From positions 1,543,312 through 1,607,311 of the forward strand of contig NZ_CP152020.1 in NCBI RefSeq assembly GCF_038624605.1: a stretch of DNA of 64,000 bases. The letters run 5' to 3'. Under the pieces are notes generated by a model, which ran no database searches, was not told where the DNA came from, and saw only the letters and a list, made by a program, of their open reading frames with translations. Shown one piece after another: positions 1 to 7,855 of the stretch. Each line of letters starts with the position of its first letter. The stretch's first letter is position 1. The position numbers and the translations under genes are program-made. Origin of the DNA: Psychrobacillus sp. FSL K6-4046. GTDB taxonomy: Bacteria > Bacillota > Bacilli > Bacillales_A > Planococcaceae.

Positions 1-3
1 TCA

Positions 4-606
4 ATGAAAATAACAACAAATAACAGAATTATTCTAGCAAGCGAGTCGCCAAGAAGAAAAGAGCTTTTTGGTAGATTAGGGATCCCATTTGAGATACAAG
101 CCTCTGGTGTATCCGAGGAAGTTGAACAGGAGCTATCTCCAGAGGAATTTACACTTGCGATAGCGACCAAAAAATCAGATGAAGTAGTACAAGGAAATGA
201 GGATGCCATCGTTATAGCGGCGGATACTACTGTATATTTAGGCGAAAAGCTATTAAGTAAGCCAGTTGATTCTAATCAGGCAAAAGAGTTTCTTCAAGCA
301 CTATCTGGTCAAGAGCACCGGGTAATCACAGGAGTATCCATCCAAGGAGCAGGTATTTCTATTGGCTTTACCGAAACTACTGCCGTGCAATTTTACGAAC
401 TGACAGAAGAACAGATAGATGCTTATGTTGCTAGCGGAGATTCACTCGATAAGGCAGGCGCTTACGGTATACAAACAATGGGTGGAATGTTCGTTGAAAA
501 AATCAATGGCGATTACAACAATGTAGTCGGATTACCACTAGGCCGTTTGTTCCAGACGCTTTTAACATTGAAAGTCATCCAATTAGAGAAGGAGACTTCG
601 GAATGA
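4..606 (+). CDS. maf: Maf-family nucleoside triphosphate pyrophosphatase
   Basis: Maf proteins hydrolyse non-canonical or modified nucleoside triphosphates in the cytosol and are linked to septum formation. The 200-residue frame carries the family signature SESPRRKELF near residues 13-22 and the acidic metal-binding stretch AADTT near 72-76. Length is normal for the family. Only three bases lie upstream, so the ribosome-binding site is outside the window. The stop overlaps the radC start by four bases (ATGA), so the two are translationally coupled, as in B. subtilis. Confidence 0.95.
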   Translation: MKITTNNRIILASESPRRKELFGRLGIPFEIQASGVSEEVEQELSPEEFTLAIATKKSDEVVQGNEDAIVIAADTTVYLGEKLLSKPVDSNQAKEFLQALSGQEHRVITGVSIQGAGISIGFTETTAVQFYELTEEQIDAYVASGDSLDKAGAYGIQTMGGMFVEKINGDYNNVVGLPLGRLFQTLLTLKVIQLEKETSE

Positions 607-1301
607 ATGTTAAAATTCCTCCCGCTCTCATGATCCGAGATGTACATATAGCGGACAGACCAAGAGAGAGACTAATTAGACAAGGCGCCTCAAGTTTATC
701 AAACCAAGAACTACTTGCAATCTTGCTTCGTACTGGAACGAAGCAAGAGTCTGTTCTTCATCTTGCCAATCGAGTATTGGGTTTTTTTGAACAGATTCAA
801 GAGTTAAAAAATGCTACACTGGAAGAAATGATGACGGTTAAAGGAATTGGCCAAGCAAAGGCTGTCCAGATTCTAGCAGCTGTCGAGCTAGGAAAAAGAT
901 TATCACAGCAAAAAACGAATGAAAAGTTTACCATAAGGTCCCCAAATGATGCAGCCACTTATTTAATGCCAGATATGACCTCCCTCACGCAAGAACACTT
1001 CGTAACTTTATTCCTAAATGTAAAAAATCAAATACTACACAAGCAAACGATATTTATCGGGTCTTTAAACGCTTCCATTGTTCACCCTAGGGAAATATTT
1101 AGAGAAGCGGTAAAACGTTCCGCTGCATCCATTATTTGTGCTCACAACCATCCTTCAGGAAACCCTTCTCCTTCGACTGAAGACATAGATGTAACGAAAC
1201 GGTTGATGGAGGCGGGAAAGCTTATGGGTATTGAGCTTCTTGACCATGTAATCATAGGAGACCATCAATTTATAAGTTTAAAAGAAAAGGGGTATATGTG
1301 A
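603..1301 (+). CDS. radC: RadC family protein (JAB/MPN domain)
   Basis: RadC is a conserved protein once assigned to DNA repair; its exact role is unsettled. A helix-hairpin-helix-like N-terminus (VKGIGQAKA near 79-87) precedes a JAMM metalloprotease-like domain with the zinc motif HNHPSG at 181-186 and a closing aspartate near 194. All JAMM ligands are present. The ATG at 603 sits eight bases after AAGGAG. It overlaps maf and lies upstream of mreB, the usual Bacillales order. Confidence 0.93.
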   Translation: MNVKIPPALMIRDVHIADRPRERLIRQGASSLSNQELLAILLRTGTKQESVLHLANRVLGFFEQIQELKNATLEEMMTVKGIGQAKAVQILAAVELGKRLSQQKTNEKFTIRSPNDAATYLMPDMTSLTQEHFVTLFLNVKNQILHKQTIFIGSLNASIVHPREIFREAVKRSAASIICAHNHPSGNPSPSTEDIDVTKRLMEAGKLMGIELLDHVIIGDHQFISLKEKGYM

Positions 1302-1393
1302 CACTGTGCATTTTTCTTTCTTTCCGTTATAATAAGTGTTATTACTTAAAAAATAAGTGAAACTTGTTTAGATTAGAAAGGGAGTAAAAAATA

Positions 1394-2413
1394 GTGTTTG
1401 GATTTGGATCAAGAGATGTAGGAATAGACTTAGGAACAGCGAATACGCTTGTTTTCATCAAAGGGAAGGGCATCGTTTTAAGAGAGCCTTCCGTAGTAGC
1501 AAAAAACGTACAAAACGGTGACATTGTTGCAGTAGGTAACGATGCAAAAAATATGATTGGCCGTACTCCCGGTTCTATTGTGGCGATTCGTCCAATGAAG
1601 GATGGGGTTATCGCAGATTTTGATACGACCTCAGCCATGATAGAATACTATTTGAAAAATGCGATGAAGTCATCAGGCATGTCTTGGAGCAAGCCCAATG
1701 TCATGATTTGCGTACCTTTTGGTATTACTTCAGTAGAACAACGCGCTGTAATTGATGCTGCAAAGCAAGCAGGAGCTCGTGAAGCATTGACTATTGAAGA
1801 GCCGTTTGCAGCTGCGATCGGAGCTAATCTTCCAGTTTGGGAACCTACAGGAAGTATGGTCGTTGATATAGGTGGAGGAACTACAGAAGTTGCTGTTATT
1901 TCTCTTGGTGGAGTAGTTACGAGTGAATCCGTTCGTGTTGGCGGGGATGCAATGGACCAAGCGATTACAAGCTATGTTCGTAAGACGTACAATCTAACAA
2001 TTGGTGAACGTACTGCAGAGGCAATCAAGATGGAAATTGGATCTGCACGTGTTATGGAAGCAGAAGAGTCTATGGATATTCGTGGTCGTGACCTTGTGAC
2101 GGGGTTACCAAAAACAATTGAAATATCATCAAAAGAGATCGCAAATGCATTGCGCGAATCTATTGCGTCTATCATTGATGGAGTGAAGAAAACATTAGAA
2201 CAGACTCCTCCAGAGCTTTCAGCAGATGTAATGGAGCGCGGCATTATGCTTACAGGTGGGGGAGCTTTACTTCGTAACCTGGACAAAGTGATTAGTGATC
2301 AAACGAATATGCCTGTATTTATCGCTGAAAACCCATTAGATTGTGTTGCAATCGGAACTGGTAAAGCGTTAGATCATATGGGATTATTGAAACGTCAACA
2401 AACAAAAGGTTAA
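1394..2413 (+). CDS. mreB: Rod-shape-determining actin homologue MreB
   Basis: MreB polymerises under the membrane and directs lateral wall synthesis with MreC, MreD and RodA. The 339-residue product has the actin-fold phosphate loop [10 protein letters not shown] near residues 10-19 and a second phosphate loop [12 protein letters not shown] near 155-166. Translation starts at GTG after GAAAGGGAG. A possible -10 (TATAAT at 1328-1333) lies in the 92-base gap after radC, but its -35 is weak. mreC begins 13 bases downstream, so mreBCD is one operon. Confidence 0.96.
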   Translation: MFGFGSRDVGIDLGTANTLVFIKGKGIVLREPSVVAKNVQNGDIVAVGNDAKNMIGRTPGSIVAIRPMKDGVIADFDTTSAMIEYYLKNAMKSSGMSWSKPNVMICVPFGITSVEQRAVIDAAKQAGAREALTIEEPFAAAIGANLPVWEPTGSMVVDIGGGTTEVAVISLGGVVTSESVRVGGDAMDQAITSYVRKTYNLTIGERTAEAIKMEIGSARVMEAEESMDIRGRDLVTGLPKTIEISSKEIANALRESIASIIDGVKKTLEQTPPELSADVMERGIMLTGGGALLRNLDKVISDQTNMPVFIAENPLDCVAIGTGKALDHMGLLKRQQTKG

Positions 2414-2426
2414 GGGGAAGTGAGAT

Positions 2427-3338
2427 ATGCCACAGTTTTTTTCAAATAAGCGATTAATCTTGCTACTTGTAGGGATGATTTTTCTTGTGGCACTTATCAG
2501 CTTTACATTGCGCGATCGAAATCATGCATCATTGCCAGAACAATTAGTAAAAGATGTAGTCGGTTTTGGACAAACGTTGTTTTCCAAACCGACTCAGTAT
2601 GTAACGGGTGTTTTTAATAATATAGATTCTTTACTTAATACATATGATGAGAACAAAAGATTGAAAGCAAGATTAGAAGATTATGCCTCCTTACAAGCAG
2701 AAGTAAATGATTTAAAGCTCGAAAAAAAAGAATTACAAGAAATAGTTGATAAAAAAGAAGACCTTCGTGATTTCAACCCTATCCAAGCAACGGTTATTGC
2801 TCGTAATCCCGATCAATGGGAAGAGAAAATAATCATTAATCGGGGAGAGATTCATGGAGTAGAAGCTAATATGGCCGTAATGACTGCCAAAGGTCTAATT
2901 GGTAAGGTTATATTAACTACTCCATATACCTCTACGGTTGAGCTTTTATCTACACAAAACCCGAATTATCGTGTATCAGCTGTCATTGCAAGCGAAGAGG
3001 GAGAAGTGTTCGGATTAATAGAAGGCTTTGACGAAGAACGAAAAGAATTAGTTCTGAAGAGAATTGATTCGGAGTTTGAGGTGAAAAAAGGACAGAAAGT
3101 CACTACCTCAGGCTTGGGTGGAATATTCCCAAAAGGAATTTTAGTTGGTGAGGTAACCGAGGTTACCACTGATGATTATGGTTTGACTAAACTCGCTTAC
3201 ATTAAACCAGAGGCAAGCTTCTCTATATTGGACCATGTAATCATCGCAAATCGTTCTATGAACGTAGTAGATGGTTCTGATGGTGCTAATACGGAGGCTG
3301 ACTTGGCTGCCGAGAAAGAGGCAGGGGATGGCTCATGA
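2427..3338 (+). CDS. mreC: Rod-shape-determining protein MreC
   Basis: MreC is a bitopic elongasome scaffold. A single N-terminal membrane segment (about residues 9-27) is followed by a coiled coil rich in E, K and L (about 70-115) and the beta-sheet-rich extracytoplasmic domain. The last 20 residues are acidic and low in complexity. At 303 residues it is typical. It overlaps mreD by four bases, which implies coupled translation. Confidence 0.95.
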   Translation: MPQFFSNKRLILLLVGMIFLVALISFTLRDRNHASLPEQLVKDVVGFGQTLFSKPTQYVTGVFNNIDSLLNTYDENKRLKARLEDYASLQAEVNDLKLEKKELQEIVDKKEDLRDFNPIQATVIARNPDQWEEKIIINRGEIHGVEANMAVMTAKGLIGKVILTTPYTSTVELLSTQNPNYRVSAVIASEEGEVFGLIEGFDEERKELVLKRIDSEFEVKKGQKVTTSGLGGIFPKGILVGEVTEVTTDDYGLTKLAYIKPEASFSILDHVIIANRSMNVVDGSDGANTEADLAAEKEAGDGS

Positions 3339-3862
3339 TGCGATATCTAGTAGTGCTCATTTCGGTTCTATTATTTTATATGGAACCGATTTTTGGTCTT
3401 TTCTCGCCAATTGAGCTAAATAATGAACTTTATACACTAGTACCAAGGTTTTTAATTATATATTTGATTTTTGTTTCTATTTATTATGATAAAAAAAGAG
3501 CAATGTTATATGGATTGTTGTTTGGGCTCTTGTACGATGTCTTTTTCATTGATATTATTGGATTATATTCTTTTATTTACCCATTAATGTGCTTGGTAGC
3601 AAGTTTTATAGTAAAATTTATACACCAACACTTGCTGGTAGCTACTATCTTGTCGCTAGTTTTAGTGGCAGTAGTAGAGACATTGCTATTCTTTTTCTAT
3701 ACAGCAATTGGTATTAAAATCATGACATTTAGTAGTTTTTATGAACATAATCTTTTACCAACAATGTTGGCGAACCTCATCTTTATATTGATGTTCGGAT
3801 GGTTATTTAAATATATTCTTCTATACCGTTTTAATCAAAAAGCATTACTTCTTCAAAAATAA
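3335..3862 (+). CDS. mreD: Rod-shape-determining protein MreD
   Basis: This 175-residue, very hydrophobic protein has five or six predicted membrane spans, as expected for MreD, which anchors the MreBC complex in the membrane. It starts at an ATGATG that overlaps the mreC stop. Identification rests on size, hydrophobicity and position directly after mreBC, because MreD sequences diverge strongly. Confidence 0.9.
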   Translation: MMRYLVVLISVLLFYMEPIFGLFSPIELNNELYTLVPRFLIIYLIFVSIYYDKKRAMLYGLLFGLLYDVFFIDIIGLYSFIYPLMCLVASFIVKFIHQHLLVATILSLVLVAVVETLLFFFYTAIGIKIMTFSSFYEHNLLPTMLANLIFILMFGWLFKYILLYRFNQKALLLQK

Positions 3863-3899
3863 TATTTTTTGGTTTCACAGTAGATCTGAGGTGACTTGA

Positions 3900-4571
3900 T
3901 TGACGAAAAAGCAGTTAATATCGATTAAAGGAACGAAAGAGGGCCTTGTATTACGTTTAGACGATCAGTGTTCATACACAGAACTTTTAGAAGAATTAAC
4001 GAAAAAGGTTTCTGATGAAGGTTTTGAAGGCCAGGCAGAAGTACTCTTACAACTTGGATATCGATATTGTAATGACGAACAGGCAAAAGAAATTATAAAT
4101 TGTGTACAACAGACGGCACATCTCCGTGTTTCTAAAATACAGAGTGAAGTAATGACCGTTGAAGATTGTAATAGAAGATTATTAGAAAATCAGTCGGAGA
4201 CATATGTTGGGATTGTAAGGTCTGGACAAGTCATCAAAGCAGTGGGCGACCTCGTGGTCATTGGAGATGTCAATCCGAATGGACGAGTAGTAGCTGGAGG
4301 AAATGTGTTTGTTCTTGGAAGGCTAAAGGGCATCGCACATGCTGGTTCAAATGGCAACAAAAATGCAGTCATCGCAGCTTCCTGGCTAGAGGCAACCCAT
4401 CTAATAATTGATAATGTTATAGAAACGATGACGGATGAGTTAAGTGTCTTATCGGAGCAACCCGAAATGGAATGTGCTTATTTACATACTAATGGCTCTA
4501 TCGCAATTGACCGTTTACAGGAGCTTAGATTAATAAGACCAAATTTATCGACATTTAAAGGAGGAAGCTAA
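3900..4571 (+). CDS. minC: Septum site-determining protein MinC
   Basis: MinC blocks FtsZ assembly away from mid-cell. The C-terminal half (about residues 100-210) has the glycine-rich beta-helix pattern of the family (GDVNPNGRVVAGGNVFVLG). The N-terminal half is the less conserved FtsZ-inhibitory domain. The start is TTG at 3900 after GAGGTGA; no ATG fits. minD follows after a single base, so the two are translated together. Confidence 0.94.
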   Translation: MTKKQLISIKGTKEGLVLRLDDQCSYTELLEELTKKVSDEGFEGQAEVLLQLGYRYCNDEQAKEIINCVQQTAHLRVSKIQSEVMTVEDCNRRLLENQSETYVGIVRSGQVIKAVGDLVVIGDVNPNGRVVAGGNVFVLGRLKGIAHAGSNGNKNAVIAASWLEATHLIIDNVIETMTDELSVLSEQPEMECAYLHTNGSIAIDRLQELRLIRPNLSTFKGGS

Positions 4572-4572
4572 T

Positions 4573-5373
4573 GTGGGAGAAGCAATCGTAATAACTTCAG
4601 GTAAGGGAGGAGTCGGTAAAACGACGACCACTGCTAACCTTGGTACTGCATTGGCTTTGCAAGGTAAGAAAGTTTGTTTAATGGATACAGACATAGGTCT
4701 TAGAAACTTAGACGTTGTTCTAGGACTAGAAAATAGAATTATTTATGATTTAGTAGATGTTGTGGAAGGTCGCTGTAAGATTCACCAAGCATTAGTAAAG
4801 GATAAACGTTTTGAGGATAAACTTTACCTTTTGCCAGCAGCACAAACAACGGATAAAAATGCAGTCAATCCTGAACAGATGAGAGAACTGGTTACAGAGC
4901 TTAAACGAGATTATGATTATGTATTAATCGATTGCCCTGCTGGTATTGAACAAGGATATAAGAATGCAATTGCAGGTGCTGATAAAGCGATTGTTGTCAC
5001 TACACCTGAAATTTCAGCTGTGCGTGATGCAGACCGTATAATCGGCTTGTTAGAGCAAGAGGAAGCTATCGATCCTCCAAAATTAATTATCAATCGAATC
5101 CGCCAGCATCTTATGCAAAGTGGAGACGCTTTAGATATTAATGAAATCACAACACATTTATCCATCGATTTATTAGGGATCATAGCGGATGATGAGAATG
5201 TTATTACATCTTCTAATAAGGGTGAGCCTGTAGTAATGGACCCATCTAACCGTGCTGCACTTGGTTATCGAAACATTGCAAGACGCATTTTAGGAGAATC
5301 CGTACCACTTATGTCAATGGATACCCCTAAAAAAGGCGTTATCTCTAAAATAAAATCTATTTTTGCTAAATAA
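4573..5373 (+). CDS. minD: Septum site-determining ATPase MinD
   Basis: MinD is a membrane-associated ATPase that recruits MinC. The deviant Walker A motif GKGGVGKTTT lies near residues 10-19. The C-terminus KKGVISKIKSIFAK is the amphipathic membrane-targeting helix. Start is GTG at 4573; the ATG two bases earlier is in another frame. The 266-residue length is standard. A strong terminator follows at 5400, ending the mre-min transcript. Confidence 0.96.
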   Translation: MGEAIVITSGKGGVGKTTTTANLGTALALQGKKVCLMDTDIGLRNLDVVLGLENRIIYDLVDVVEGRCKIHQALVKDKRFEDKLYLLPAAQTTDKNAVNPEQMRELVTELKRDYDYVLIDCPAGIEQGYKNAIAGADKAIVVTTPEISAVRDADRIIGLLEQEEAIDPPKLIINRIRQHLMQSGDALDINEITTHLSIDLLGIIADDENVITSSNKGEPVVMDPSNRAALGYRNIARRILGESVPLMSMDTPKKGVISKIKSIFAK

Positions 5374-5399
5374 GATAATAATAGCTTCAAGTGATTAGA

Positions 5400-5450
5400 A
5401 GAAGGCACTTTCTGTTCTATTTTGAATAGGAAGTGCCTTCTTTGTTTTTG
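5400..5450 (+). terminator. Intrinsic terminator after minD
   Basis: The arms AGAAGGCACTT (5400-5410) and AAGTGCCTTCT (5431-5441) pair perfectly around a 20-base loop and are followed by a T-rich run. It separates the mre-min operon from the accessory islet. Confidence 0.88.
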
Positions 5451-5642
5451 ATTTACTTCATAATTGGCTAAAGATTCACTGCTTATATCATAGTGGTTCT
5501 TAATCTCTCTACGTGAAAAAAGTGTAAAGAAAATGTTTCGACTTTGTGCTATTTCTTATCTCATTATACTTCTCCTGGTAGCCTTTTTTATCTTATATAG
5601 AAAGTACCTTATGTTTAATGATCTAAAAGGATGATATTAATT

Positions 5643-5790
5643 GATTGAAACGGAAGACGGCTACTCCAGCCGGCATAGCATGAGGTGAAGACCCCACAGG
5701 AGCACAGCAGCGAGGAGGCTGAAGCCACGCCGGCGGAAAGCGTAGTCTGGAACAAAATCAAAGTATACTCGCTATTAATCTCTTTAAGTA
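5643..5790. repeat. Palindromic intergenic repeat, copy 1 (short form)
   Basis: A GC-rich block stands out from AT-rich surroundings. It has the family landmarks GGAAGACGGC, ACTCCAGC, GAGGAGGCTG, CGGCGGAAAGCG and a closing CTGGAAC..AAATCAA. The halves are partly complementary, so it can fold as a long hairpin. It is about three-quarters identical by eye to the copy at 7058. Similar palindromes are scattered between genes in many Bacillaceae; no coding frame is evident. Confidence 0.75.
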
Positions 5791-5833
5791 TATGAAATAG
5801 AAATTAATAAATAGAAGCTTCTCTAATTAAAAA

Positions 5834-5860
5834 GGCTATGTTAAAGGCTAGGGTTGTTTA
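5834..5860 (+). repeat. Left inverted repeat of the two-gene islet
   Basis: It begins GGCTATGTTAAAGG, which is the exact reverse complement of the end of the repeat at 7010-7035, and continues with a GGTTG shared by both. It also resembles the terminal repeats of the 374-bp element at 9586 (TTGTTAAAGT, then GGTTGATTT), so the ends belong to one family. Confidence 0.65.
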
Positions 5861-5877
5861 TTCGTGAAGCGATGTAG

Positions 5878-5925
5878 TTTGTGAAATATTACACTTAAGC
5901 TGAAGGTGCAGTTTAGTTCAATAAG
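5878..5925 (+). repeat. Short 5' flanking repeat R1, copy a (before gene A)
   Basis: The stretch starts TTTGTGAAATATTACA and ends GCAGTTTAGTTCAA. It recurs in near-identical order at 6458-6503 before the second small gene. It overlaps the upstream part of the longest open frame of gene A, which is one reason for choosing a later start there. Confidence 0.6.
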
Positions 5926-5983
5926 AAAATTTGTTAAAAGTACTATATTTTTATCTGAGAATGTTATGAGAAAGGGGTTCAAA

Positions 5984-6322
5984 GTGGCTATTTATTCAAT
6001 AAATAATTACGAAAAATTAAAAGACATTTATTTACACGATTCCGAACTTCAAAATATATTGGTTAATTACAGTAAAAAGGAAATAGAAATAAATCTAATT
6101 ACAGCGACGAACCAAGACACAAATACAAGGGAAATTAAGTTGTATTTCAATGAGGTAAGAAATTTACACGTTCCAATGCTAGAACCATGGGGAAGTGGCT
6201 TTTATATCAACTCAATTGATTTAGAAGTAGAAGATGAATATATTAAGACTACAATTACATTAAACTCTGGGGACGAGATAAGATGTGTCTCAGAAACTAT
6301 AGAAACGGATTATTCTTATTAA
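5984..6322 (+). CDS. Small unrecognised protein, islet gene A
   Basis: This 112-residue soluble, acidic protein is not one I can name. It opens with the pattern YLHDSEL followed by alternating charged and hydrophobic residues (KEIEINL), a layout seen in several small Firmicutes proteins around immunity or toxin loci; that link is only a guess. A longer frame runs back to GTG 5906, inside repeat R1 and without an SD. GTG 5984 lies seven bases after AAAGGGG and is preferred. It shares its repeat flanks with gene B. Confidence 0.65.
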   Translation: MAIYSINNYEKLKDIYLHDSELQNILVNYSKKEIEINLITATNQDTNTREIKLYFNEVRNLHVPMLEPWGSGFYINSIDLEVEDEYIKTTITLNSGDEIRCVSETIETDYSY

Positions 6323-6326
6323 GCTA

Positions 6327-6356
6327 AAGGTCAACCAGAAAAATCTGGCTAACCTT
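6327..6356 (+). terminator. Imperfect hairpin after islet gene A
   Basis: AAGGTCAACCAGA and TCTGGCTAACCTT pair with two mismatches around a four-base loop, five bases after the stop. There is no T run, so termination is uncertain; it could instead be an RNA-stabilising stem. Confidence 0.4.
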
Positions 6357-6365
6357 AAATTATGA

Positions 6366-6377
6366 ACGGGTGCTTTA
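6366..6377 (+). repeat. Short 3' flanking repeat R2, copy a
   Basis: ACGGGTGCTTTA follows gene A. The identical 12 bases follow gene B at 6936-6947. Both lie 20-45 bases past a stop codon. Confidence 0.55.
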
Positions 6378-6457
6378 ACAAAATGTGGGCATCATTTCGA
6401 TGGTCTATTTTTATGTTCAAAACATTAAGTTGTTCTTAAGTTGATCTCAGACATGCT

Positions 6458-6503
6458 TTGTGAAATGTTACAATTAAACTAAACCAGCAGTTTAGTTGAA
6501 GAG
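6458..6503 (+). repeat. Short 5' flanking repeat R1, copy b (before gene B)
   Basis: It matches R1 copy a (TTTGTGAAATGTTACA to GCAGTTTAGTTGAA). Within it, AACTAAA (6477-6483) and TTTAGTT (6491-6497) form a seven-base stem with a seven-base loop. It lies about 45 bases before the start of gene B. Confidence 0.6.
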
Positions 6504-6549
6504 TGAGTATAATTATTTTAAGAACTAATTTAATCAAGGAGAACTCATA

Positions 6550-6915
6550 ATGCTTACCGATAAACAGAAATTACTTTTTGAAAACTTAAAGAACATTAAA
6601 GATTATTGGACACACACTGCGGTTGAACATTTAAGTCCTGACGCTGATTTAATCGCTTCTAACTGTGAAGAGGAGTATCAGTTGCTGGCAAACAAAATCA
6701 CTTCGGACGAAGAACTGCTTGCCTTTCGAAAAATACAAAATGAACTTATAGAAGGAGTTATTCATTCTATATTAGTGATGGTCGATGGCGGGGATGACCA
6801 AGCAGACAAGTTGTTGGTTGATTTAATAGATAGAGAAACCAAAGAATCGTTGCAAGACGACATCGCACTACACGAAGAATTTATTGGTTTTCTACTTGAT
6901 GCAGAAGTCGAATAA
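6550..6915 (+). CDS. Small acidic unrecognised protein, islet gene B
   Basis: This 121-residue acidic, mainly helical protein has no signal or membrane segment. The centre reads VMVDGGDDQADK and the end ALHEEFIGFLL; similar strings occur in uncharacterised Bacillus proteins, but I cannot assign a function. ATG 6550 lies seven bases after AAGGAG. The gene is flanked by R1 and R2 in the same arrangement as gene A, although the two proteins are not obviously homologous. Confidence 0.7.
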   Translation: MLTDKQKLLFENLKNIKDYWTHTAVEHLSPDADLIASNCEEEYQLLANKITSDEELLAFRKIQNELIEGVIHSILVMVDGGDDQADKLLVDLIDRETKESLQDDIALHEEFIGFLLDAEVE

Positions 6916-6935
6916 ATTGTATTTCTTCATCAACT

Positions 6936-6947
6936 ACGGGTGCTTTA
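6936..6947 (+). repeat. Short 3' flanking repeat R2, copy b
   Basis: ACGGGTGCTTTA, identical to the copy after gene A, begins 20 bases after the gene B stop. Confidence 0.55.
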
Positions 6948-6966
6948 GTAAAGAGAAAATCAAATT

Positions 6967-7003
6967 AAAATGAGCTTGGAGGAGATCTCCCAGCTCATTT
7001 TTT
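6967..7003 (+). terminator. Intrinsic terminator after islet gene B
   Basis: AAAATGAGCT (6967-6976) pairs with AGCTCATTT (6992-7000), with a further inner GGAG/CTCC stem, and runs into a T tract. On the minus strand it also has a T run, so it may work both ways. Confidence 0.75.
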
Positions 7004-7009
7004 GTCTTA

Positions 7010-7035
7010 AATCAACCTCTACCTTTAACATAGCC
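7010..7035 (-). repeat. Right inverted repeat of the two-gene islet
   Basis: It ends CCTTTAACATAGCC, the exact inverse of the 14 bases at 5834-5847. The inner part (AATCAACC) matches the terminal repeat of the 374-bp element. Confidence 0.65.
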
Positions 7036-7057
7036 ATCAAAAACCTCCCTAGTTCTT

Positions 7058-7190
7058 GATTGCAGTGGAAGACGGCGACTCCAGCTGGAAAAGCATGAGG
7101 TGAAAACCCCGCAGGAACACAGCGACGAGGAGGCTGAGGCCATGCCGGCGGAAACCGCCCGTCTGGAACGTAAATCAATGTCTACTCCCT
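7058..7190. repeat. Palindromic intergenic repeat, copy 2 (short form)
   Basis: Same block as copy 1 (GGAAGACGGCGACTCCAGC, GAGGAGGCTGAGG, GCCGGCGGAAA, CTGGAACG, AAATCAA) in the same orientation. A small reverse open frame over it (6960-7178) is explained by the repeat. Confidence 0.75.
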
Positions 7191-7306
7191 ATTAATTTCA
7201 TAAATAACCTTTATCTCTTAAACAAGAACGGTTAAATTAATAAGCAATTCCATTTTTCTATCATGAAATGGGACAGATAGTCATATATTTTTTTAGGGGG
7301 AATGTT

Positions 7307-7855
7307 ATGCTATCGAAAAGAAAATGGGTTCTTGCATTTCTATTAGTATTTACTTTTATCGCGATGGACAAATTAGAAGAAAATGATGCACTGTCTACTA
7401 ACTATGCTTCTACACTTTTAGCTCCTCAAAAGCCTACCGAAATGTATCAAAAAGTAAGAGAATGGATTACCCCAAACGAGGAAGTAGTCACAGTGAGTGG
7501 ACCGCTTTTAGAAAATCCAGTACTGGAGTATAGCACTATACAACCATATAGTGAGGGGGCAGTTCTGTCGCTCTCTGCTTCACAGGAAATTGGAGCTTCT
7601 GAAAATGGTCTGATTATATTTACTGGCTACAAAAAGAAAACTGGCAAGACTATATCTATTTTGTACGACAATGGAGAAACAGTTACTTATGGATTTGTGG
7701 AGGATTTCTTCCAGCTACCCTATACTTCTGTAAGCGCTGGAGAAATATTTGCATCAGTAAAGCGAGATATACTGTATGTGCAAGTAGAGAAAGATGGGGA
7801 AGTATTAGATACGACGGAAATCGTTGACTGGCTAGCTTTAAACTATGAAGAATAG
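7307..7855 (+). CDS. spoIVFA: Short SpoIVFA-like regulator of pro-SigK processing
   Basis: In B. subtilis SpoIVFA holds the SpoIVFB protease in the outer forespore membrane until SpoIVB cleaves it. This 182-residue form has a membrane segment at once (residues 5-20) and a C-terminal M23-like beta domain (about 85-175) without zinc histidines. B. subtilis SpoIVFA is about 264 residues with a long mother-cell N-terminus, which is absent here. ATG 7307 follows AGGGGG; the upstream ATG at 7268 lacks an SD. It overlaps spoIVFB by 11 bases. Confidence 0.82.
   Translation: MLSKRKWVLAFLLVFTFIAMDKLEENDALSTNYASTLLAPQKPTEMYQKVREWITPNEEVVTVSGPLLENPVLEYSTIQPYSEGAVLSLSASQEIGASENGLIIFTGYKKKTGKTISILYDNGETVTYGFVEDFFQLPYTSVSAGEIFASVKRDILYVQVEKDGEVLDTTEIVDWLALNYEE

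Larger units (their letters stand above)
5643..7190. mobile_element. Repeat-bracketed accessory islet between minD and spoIVFA
   Basis: minD and spoIVFA are adjacent in B. subtilis. Here about 1.9 kb separates them. From outside inward it holds palindromic repeat copies 1 and 2 in the same orientation, an inverted-repeat pair (5834-5860 and 7010-7035), and two small genes each with the same short flanking repeats. No transposase or recombinase is present, so mobility is an inference from structure and from the broken synteny. Confidence 0.45.

Noticed and set aside
6960-7178. Reverse frame with P/R-rich sequence
   Set aside because: It lies over a terminator and palindromic repeat copy 2; the sequence is the repeat read in frame.
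7282-7289. CATATATT as a SigE -10 for spoIVFA
   Set aside because: Transcription would start inside the SD at about 7296, and no matching -35 lies 14 bases upstream.
7268-7306. Upstream ATG for spoIVFA
   Set aside because: No SD precedes it, whereas ATG 7307 has AGGGGG at a good distance and gives the membrane helix directly.
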